This document shows positions 58,600 to 64,000 of a stretch of 64,000 nucleotides of DNA, in pieces. Source of the DNA: Gongronella butleri (Eukaryota > Mucoromycota > Mucoromycetes > Mucorales > Cunninghamellaceae); the NCBI GenBank assembly GCA_025201375.1, contig JAIWZP010000016.1, positions 310,001 to 374,000 on the forward strand, in the 5' to 3' direction. The notes beneath the pieces are model-generated. The model saw only the letters and a list, made by a program, of their open reading frames with translations. It had not been told where the DNA came from and did no database searches. Each line of letters opens with the position of its first letter. Within the stretch, counting starts at the first letter, position 1. A program made the position numbers and the translations under genes.

Positions 58600-60095
58600 C
58601 CCGACATTCGACTTGTGTGACCATCGCGGTCAAGTCAATTGTCGGCGTTCGACTCAATTGCCCGGCGTTCGACTTACATTGTCGGCGTTCGACTCAATTG
58701 CCCGTCGTTCGACTTACATTGTCGGCGTTCGACTCAATTGCCCGGCGTTCGACTCAATTATCGGCGTTCGACTCAATTGCCCCGCGTTCGACTCAATTGC
58801 CCCGCCCGGCGTTCGACTCAATTGCCCCGGCGTTCGACTCAATTATCGGCGTTCGACTCAATTGCCTGGCGTTCGACTCAATTGCCCGCGTTCGACTCAA
58901 TTGCCTGGCGTTCGACTCAATTGCCCCGCGTTCGACTCAATTATCGGCGTTCGACTCAATTGCCCGGCGTTCGACTCACTTTGTACCGCGTTCGATTCAA
59001 TTGCCCGGCGTTCGACTCAGTTGTCGGCGTTCGACTCAATTGCCTGGCGTTCGACTCAGTTGTCGGCGTTCGACTCAATTGCCTGGCGTTCGACTCAATT
59101 GACCGGCCTGGCGTTCGACTCACTTGTACCGCGTTCGACTCACTTTGTACCGCGTTCGACTCAATTGCCCGGCGTTCGACTCAATTGCCTGGCGTTCGAC
59201 TCAATTGCCCGGCGTTCGACTCAATTATCGGCGTTCGACTCAATTGCCCCGCGTTCGACTCACTTTGTACCGCGTTCGATTCAATTGCCCGGCGTTCGAC
59301 TCAGTTGTCGGCGTTCGACTCAATTGCCTGGCGTTCGACTCAATTGCCTGGCGTTCGACTCAGTTGTCGGCGTTCGACTCAATTGCCTGGCGTTCGACTC
59401 ACTTTGTACCGCGTTCGACTCAATTGCCCGGCGTTCGACTCAGTTGTCGGCGTTCGACTCAGTTGTCGGCGTTCGACTCAATTGCCTGGCGTTCGACTCA
59501 ATTGTCGGCGTTCGACTCAATTGCCTGGCGTTCGACTCACTTTGTACCGCGTTCGACTCACTTTGTACCGCGTTCGACTCAATTGCCCGGCGTTCGACTC
59601 AGTTGTCGGCGTTCGACTCAATTGCCTGGCGTTCGACTCAATTGCCTGGCGTTCGACTCACTTTGTACCGCGTTCGACTCAATTGCCCGGCGTTCGACTC
59701 AGTTGTCGGCGTTCGACTCAATTGCCTGGCGTTCGACTCAATTGTCGGCGTTCGACTCAATTGTCTGCGTTCGACTCAATTGCCTGGCGTTCGACTCAAT
59801 TGCCCGGCGTTCGACTCACTTTGTACCGCGTTCGACTCAATTGCCCGGCGTTCGACTCAGTTGTCGGCGTTCGACTCGATTGCCCCACGTTCGACTCAAT
59901 TGCCCGGCGTTCGACTCAATTGCCCCGCGTTCGACTCAGTTGTCGGCGTTCGACTCAATTGCCTTGCGTTCGACTCGATTGCCCCACGTTCGACTCAATT
60001 GCCCCGCGTTCGACTCAATTGTCGGCGTTCGACTCACTTGTCTGGCGTTCGACTCACTTGTCTGGCGTTCGACTTGTGCGACCACCGCGTTTGAG
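58600..60095 (+). repeat. Tandem array of 72 GTTCGACTC units (19-21 bp), pol III B-box-like
   Basis: By hand count, 72 copies of GTTCGACT or GTTCGATT between 58,647 and 60,074, spaced 19, 20 or 21 bases depending on the spacer. Common spacers are AATTGCCCGGC, AATTGCCTGGC, AGTTGTCGGC, AATTATCGGC and ACTTTGTACCGC. The invariant core fits the B-box consensus GWTCRANNC in about 69 units; the others have GTTCGACTT. Spacer types recur in the same order, forming higher-order blocks of 4-7 units. The edges (58,476-58,640 and 60,060-60,095) are diverged units such as GCGTTTGATTTGTGTGACC. It lies in the divergent promoter region between transposase copy 2 and the HTH gene. All three forward frames are open across it. 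Confidence 0.95.
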
Positions 60096-60139
60096 CTGTT
60101 TGCTTGCTTACATTTAGCCAACTGGGTTTATCGCTAATG

Positions 60140-60148
60140 TATAAAAAA
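60140..60148 (+). promoter_or_regulatory. TATA box of the HTH gene
   Basis: TATAAAAAA 52 bases before the ATG at 60,192, the mirror image of the transposase promoters on the other side of the array. Confidence 0.45.
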
Positions 60149-60165
60149 ATGGGACTCATTCATCT

Positions 60166-61010
60166 CTCTTTTTCATCTTTGGTAGAACATCATGGTGAAA
60201 TATTCACAACAATATCGGCAAGCATTGTATGATAACAAAGTTGCTAATGGGAAATCGATCACGACGGTTGCCGCTGAGCTTGGGATTTCGAAATCTACAG
60301 CAACGCGCCTATTTCATCAAGCTGCTCGAGAAAACACAGGAAATGGCGGTGGCACCAACTCTGCTGCTGGGGAACGCAACACACCCAAAGAAAGCTCAAA
60401 CGCCAACGGTCAATTGGTACACTACACCAGGCGGGTTAACCGCAATTGTAAAAAAAAAAAAAAAGGGGCTCATTCCTCGCTCTTTTTCATCTTTGGTAGA
60501 AATATTCACAAGAGTATCGACAAGCATTATATGATAGTGTAATTGCTGCTGGGAAATCGATTACGACGGTTGCCGCTGACCTTCGGATTCCAAAATCTAC
60601 AGCCACGCGCCTATTTCATCAAGCTGCTCGAGAAAACACAGGAAATGGCGGTGGCACCAACTCTGCTGCTGGGGGACGCAACGCACACAAAGAAAGCTCA
60701 AATGCTAACGATCAATTGGTACACTACACCAGCCGGGTTAACCGCCATGACAGAAAAAAAAAAGTTGCGCTCAGTACCTCCCTCTTTCTCATCTTTGGTA
60801 GAACTCCAAGATAAAATATTCACAAGAATTTCGACAAGCACTGTATGGTGATGTAATTGCTACTGGGAAATCAATTGCGACGGTTGCCGCTAAGCTTCGG
60901 ATTCCAAAATCTACAGCAACGCGCCTATTTTATCAAGCTGCTCGAGAAAAAGCTGGACATGACGGTGGCGCCAGCCCTGATATTAGGGGAGGCAACACGT
61001 GCAGAAAAAA
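60166..61010 (+). repeat. Three tandem copies of a 303-313-bp HTH-encoding module
   Basis: Each copy begins with a CTCTTTTTCATCTTTGGTAG leader (ending at 60,185, 60,498 and 60,801) and continues with an HTH-coding segment (GGGAAATC, ACGGTTGCCGCT, AAATCTACAGC, CTATTTCATCAAGCTGCTCG blocks). Copies 1 and 2 are the most alike to their ends. Copy 3 diverges after the HTH. The start codon is present only in copy 1. Confidence 0.85.
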
Positions 61011-61389
61011 AACGAACAACCAGCACAGCAGAATCCAAGCCTCTCTTGCAGATTGCGCAGAAGTTGATCATGTATCTAAAATCTTTTCATCACTCCAAAT
61101 TTCGCGCCACTATTACGGCACAACGACCGACGACCATTCGACGAACGAAAATCGAAAGTTGATATCGGCGGGCACCCCGCCAAGGCAGGTCCGTGTTGAT
61201 TATCTTGTACGTTACCTCAATTCGCTCGAACGACAAGTGATCAACATTGATGATTTTGTCGAACACCTCAAACAGTTGAACCCACAACCCATTGCCACAT
61301 GCCATCATTTAGCGATCCGAGTAGTAAAATTACGAGCAGAAAGACGAATGTTCTTCACACCTTATTTTTTCGCCTACTTGCAGAAATAA
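60192..61389 (+). CDS. HTH-domain protein of the element (splicing uncertain)
   Basis: The start at 60,192 opens with MVKYSQQYRQALYDN and a homeodomain-like HTH (SITTVAAELGISKSTATRLFHQAA) of the kind found in transposases and resolvases. Read without splicing, this frame ends at 60,542 after 116 residues. A GT donor at 60,448 and an AG acceptor at 61,050-61,051 would join it in frame to the long frame ending at 61,389 (LVRYLNSLERQVINIDDFVEHL, then HHLAIRVVKLRAERRMFF), giving about 197 residues. That 3' frame is also continuous with HTH copy 3, which has no ATG. Function unknown; a transposition accessory or regulator is a guess. Exon structure is inferred, not shown. Confidence 0.45.
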
Positions 61390-61442
61390 GATGTAAAAGT
61401 TTTAGAATAAAACGCATTTGAAACGTAGTGGTTATGCTGGAT

Positions 61443-61505
61443 GGTCAGAGCGATGTTTGTCAACATGGCAGAGCATCATATCAGGAATTGAAGCAATTGA
61501 GCCCG

Positions 61506-61542
<37 letters not shown>

Positions 61543-62131
61543 GTTTTACTATGGGCCCGGCATGCGAGCCCGGCAGGTTTTTTTTTCTTCCAAATTTGGT
61601 TTGTGTTCAAGCGCCAACAAACTCCTATGCCCAAGGCCGGCGTGGGTCTTGTGTGATTTTACGACGTTTGGCGTGGTCCGAGACGTATTTTTGACATTGG
61701 CGACACTGAACATGTCACAAACAATCATATTAATGAGCATTTTTGTGTGGCGCTGGCGGGTGGTGCTCTCAGTGGTGTGTTTTTGATTTTTGGCTTCGTT
61801 CACGACACATTTTTGTTTGCGACGCTGCTGAAGTCGAACCAATGGCGCTACAATCGAGCGCGCACGCGTATGACTGGCCACTGGATCACCACGTACAACG
61901 CGCGCATCGTCAGATCCATCCACCGAGGCGCGCGGCCATTTTAAGGGCCAAAGGACGTCAAAGACGCGTCGCATCAGCGAGTGCTGACAAATCGGCGCTT
62001 GAACACAGGTCCAATATGGAAGAAAAAAACCTGCCGGGCCCATAGCAAAGCCCCAAAGTAAGGCCCTTTTTTTCCGTTTGCTTCAATTCCCGAAGTAATG
62101 CTCCGTCATGTTGTCAAGCATCGCTCTGACC
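61443..62131. mobile_element. Nested inverted-repeat structure, possible non-autonomous element
   Basis: The left arm 61,443-61,616 and the right arm (about 61,985-62,131) are imperfect inverted copies. They share the terminal GGTCAGAGCGATG, TTGTCAACATG/TTGACAACATG, GGAATTGAAGCAA, CTATGGGCCCGGCA, GCAGGTTTTTTT and TGTGTTCAAGCGCC. The left arm carries a T run of over 30 and a small GAGCCCGG duplication. No flanking target duplication is evident. The central 370 bases have no recognised gene. It may be a MITE-like insertion inside the larger element, or a regulatory hairpin. Confidence 0.6.
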
Positions 62132-62299
62132 CTTTAGCAGATCACCGCGTCACGATTGAATGCAGTGTCCGTACCTTATTCGCACACCAACGTTACGGAT
62201 ACACTGTGTAACAACGAATTATGGTATGACAGTGGGCTATATGAAGACACAGCTGTCGTGGGATGTCATTTTTACTATCTTTTCTTTATTTTGTTTCCA

Positions 62300-62872
62300 A
62301 TGATGATGAATCCTAGAAAATATTATCCATTTGGTTACGGAACCCAGGAGACCAACTCTCTCCTGGACTTAATGCACATGGAGAGAGACTTGGAGCTCCA
62401 GCAACACGAGGATAGGGCGGCTGAGTTGCAGTGGGCTCAAGCACACCCGATGATGATGTTGGATGAGTTGAACATCGAGGCGTCGTCAACAGATACCGAC
62501 GCGATGCAAGACACGATGCAGCAGGAGGCAACCATCGCGCCGCCCACAGAAGAGCCGAATGCGCCGCTTCGCCCAACGGCACCGCCAACTATTGACTTGG
62601 CATACAGACCAAGCCGAAGGCAGCCGAAGCAGCCGGTATGCCCGCGGCCACTCGTGTCGCGGGCAATTTCCCCAAAGCAAAAGTACACTATCTGGGAAAC
62701 CGTCTACCTGAAGAAGCGTACGAGCGTAGTCGCTTCTCGTGTAGCTAAGGTCTCGCGCTCAACTGCCCACAAGTACACGTGGATGTTCGATGGTAATCCC
62801 CCCATGGCGGAAATTGCATTGTACAATCCCCAAGTGCATGCCCAGCTCTTGCAACAGATTCAAAAAAAATAG
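62300..62872 (+). CDS. Small HTH-like protein next to the right TIR
   Basis: 190 residues from the first of three consecutive Met codons (62,300). The N-terminal two thirds are acidic, Gln/Met/Pro-rich and probably disordered. The C-terminal region ISPKQKYTIWETVYLKKR followed by SVVASRVAKVSRSTAHKYTW looks like a helix-turn-helix of the transposase type. It ends 18 bases before the right TIR. No catalytic core is present. The frame continues upstream without an ATG, so an earlier exon is possible. It may bind the terminal repeat or be a detached DNA-binding half of a transposase; both are guesses. Confidence 0.55.
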   Translation: MMMNPRKYYPFGYGTQETNSLLDLMHMERDLELQQHEDRAAELQWAQAHPMMMLDELNIEASSTDTDAMQDTMQQEATIAPPTEEPNAPLRPTAPPTIDLAYRPSRRQPKQPVCPRPLVSRAISPKQKYTIWETVYLKKRTSVVASRVAKVSRSTAHKYTWMFDGNPPMAEIALYNPQVHAQLLQQIQKK

Positions 62873-62889
62873 TTGAATAAAAAAATAGA

Positions 62890-63069
62890 ATTCGCGTGCC
62901 CTAAAAATTCAATTGGCGCCCATCGAGAGTAAAGTTTGCGTGGACTGATGATGCGGTGCGCGCCAATGAAAGGTGTTTGCGTGCATTTTATTTTTTATTC
63001 GCGGGTGAACAAATCACCTTTGCGTGCAAAAACTTTTCAACGACGCGCAAATGAACAGTGGAAACTCTG
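62890..63069 (-). repeat. Right terminal inverted repeat of the large element
   Basis: Inverted partner of 55,509-55,688, with two differences over 180 bp. It ends AACAGTGGAAACTCTG followed by TA. Confidence 0.93.
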
Positions 63070-63866
63070 TATCTGTTTGTTAGTAAATTTGAATTACTGT
63101 AAAAATCACGGGTTGACTAGACCACCGGTGTCGAGCAATGGAGCAAATCGCCATTAAATACAGTAATATGATACTGTATTTTGTTGAAAAAGTGGATCTT
63201 CTCTGTCAATTTTGGCCATCCATCGGTGAATCTGGTCTCATTTTTTGATACTGTACATATTCAGCAGCTGCTTGTACAGTAATACTTTACAGTATCATAA
63301 AAGCGCCTTGGGTCTTTCTGTCCGTTGTACTGTATCATAGAAAGATTGAGCCCGAAAGCTGATCCAATGTTTGATTGACTTGTTGTAAAGTGTATGATAA
63401 ACGCTCAAATTTCGTCCATCTGGCAAACAACCCAGCCATTGGAAATGGACGCTCGATCGTGTCTCTTTTGACCGTTGGAAGTTACATCGCGATCTCCTCA
63501 ATTTTTCAACAGCCTGTGCAGAATTTGTGAAAATGACGAAAATCCGCACCACCTGCAAATACTACTGTAAACGGTACCGAGAAACCGGACTGGAAGGAGC
63601 ACAGGCGTGTGATTTCCATGCCTCTGAACAATGATGAATCCCATTTTTAAGTGCATAAGGCTTTTGGTGATGAGTTGTCATTTTACAGTATGTGTGTGCT
63701 GCGGCAAGCGCGCTGGTTGTCATTGTTGTCTAGAGATCAAATTGGGGCAAATTGTAAATGGAGATAAAAGGGCTGCCCTTCAATTCCAATTTTTGGTCTT
63801 TTTTTTTCGTCACTCTTGCTTATTTTTTTCGACAGCCCTTCCTTCCCTTCTCGTGCGCCGTGGACC
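63070..63866 (-). repeat. Dispersed repeat family R1, copy D (reverse) and upstream region of the last gene
   Basis: About 63,100-63,560 resembles the reverse complement of 30,350-30,720. Shared blocks include GGGTTGACTAGACC, CTCTGTCAATTTTGGCCATC-like, GAATCTGGTCTCAT, GTGTCTCTTTTGACCG and CAGAATTTGTGAAAATGA. Several TACTGTATCATA-type words are inserted in it. The last 100 bases are pyrimidine-rich and are probably the promoter of the gene starting at 63,867. Confidence 0.5.
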
Positions 63867-64000
63867 ATGGACCCTGATCAGGAGCAGCAAGAAGAAGAGC
63901 GTCTGGCGGTGTGTGCGATCTATGGCGATGACGTTTTGCAGCTTGACGAAGCGAACAGCACGGCGGAACAGGCGGTATACACGCTTTTGCTGAATATTGA
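63867..64000 (+). CDS. RWD-domain protein, 5' end only
   Basis: The first 44 codons of a gene that runs off the window: MDPDQEQQEEERLAVCAIYG followed by DDVLQLDE and TLLLNI. The acidic helix followed by (A/S)IYGDD is the usual start of an RWD domain, found in GCN2 kinase, Gir2/RWDD1 and some RING ligases. Which of these it is cannot be told. A TTTTTTTTCG-rich leader precedes the ATG. Confidence 0.6.
   Translation, partial: MDPDQEQQEEERLAVCAIYGDDVLQLDEANSTAEQAVYTLLLNI

Larger units (their letters stand above)
55509..63069. mobile_element. 7.56-kb TA-flanked Tc1/mariner/IS630-type element carrying extra cargo
   Basis: Bounded by 180-bp terminal inverted repeats that differ at only two positions, starting CAGAGTTTCCACTG at the left and ending CAGTGGAAACTCTG at the right. 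TA directly flanks both ends (55,507-55,508 and 63,070-63,071), as expected for Tc1/mariner/IS630 insertion. From left to right it holds transposase copy 1 (-), transposase copy 2 (-), a 72-unit GTTCGACTC array, a triplicated HTH module (+), a nested inverted-repeat structure and an HTH-like small gene (+). Typical members of this superfamily are 1-2.5 kb, so this is unusually long and may be composite. Near-identical TIRs suggest recent movement. Confidence 0.88.

Noticed and set aside
58600..60095. CRISPR array
   Set aside because: Units are 19-21 bp with a 9-10-bp core and a handful of recurring spacer types, in a eukaryotic intron-bearing genome, with no cas genes. It is a tandem repeat, not a CRISPR array.
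58544..60137. Large repeat proteins read through the array
   Set aside because: All three forward frames are open simply because no unit contains a stop. There is no reason to prefer one, no unit-preserving length multiple of three and no start context. Kept as a finding, not a gene.
61500..61541. Poly-A tail of a retrotransposed gene (T run of more than 30)
   Set aside because: The run sits inside an inverted-repeat arm, and similar runs occur throughout the window. No spliced gene copy adjoins it.

Overview
The window is nuclear DNA of a filamentous fungus, most likely an early-diverging lineage (Mucoromycota or Zoopagomycota; inferred from gene content and structure, not proven). Signs of this are short GT-AG introns in nearly every gene, very short exons, and fungal families: a Nrd1/Mrn1-type four-RRM protein, CREA/MIG1-type zinc fingers, Tvp18, an Ecm4-type GST, a short tropomyosin and a DYRK kinase. 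Runs of 8-35 A or T fill introns and intergenic DNA.

Layout. 1-3.5 kb: dispersed repeat plus a probable Mutator-type transposase relic. 3.55-5.58: flavin monooxygenase (+). 5.6-9.6: no gene found, repeats. 9.65-10.41: zinc-finger repressor (-). 12.73-15.16: asparaginyl-tRNA synthetase (-), divergent from molybdopterin synthase large subunit (15.38-15.89, +). 16-19.4: repeats and a polypyrimidine tract. 19.43-22.36: four-RRM RNA-binding protein (+). 23.30-28.65: Fab1/PIKfyve-like lipid kinase (-). 29-33.8: a nest of decayed repeats. 33.89-36.70: MLH1 (+). 37.10-38.05: Tvp18 (+). 38.32-39.07: tropomyosin (+). 39.24-40.60: Ecm4-type glutathione transferase (-). 41.28-41.51: small unknown protein. 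41.62-43.00: Pol III subunit RPC6 (-). 43.3-44.9: repeat. 45.07-47.15: APC-family permease (-), divergent from a carbon-nitrogen hydrolase (47.52-48.68, +). 49.23-52.26: DYRK kinase (-). 53.56-54.83: WrbA-type quinone reductase (+). 63.87-end: start of an RWD-domain gene.

The outstanding object is 55,509-63,069. It is a 7,561-bp element bounded by 180-bp terminal inverted repeats that differ at only two positions, each flanked by TA, as expected for Tc1/mariner/IS630-type insertion. Inside are two related DD34E transposase genes on the minus strand, both carrying damage, and a 1.45-kb tandem array of 72 copies of GTTCGACTC-type units. A triplicated helix-turn-helix module, a nested inverted-repeat structure and another small HTH-like protein gene follow. 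The array lies in the divergent promoter region between transposase copy 2 and the HTH gene. Nearly every unit matches the RNA polymerase III B-box consensus GWTCRANNC, so it may be a dense TFIIIC-binding array or a transposase-binding array.

The host genes are mostly housekeeping genes with no operon-like logic. Two divergent pairs share short promoters (AsnRS/MoaE-type and permease/CN-hydrolase). Exon joins below were derived by hand from splice signals and reading frame; every listed join keeps the frame open.
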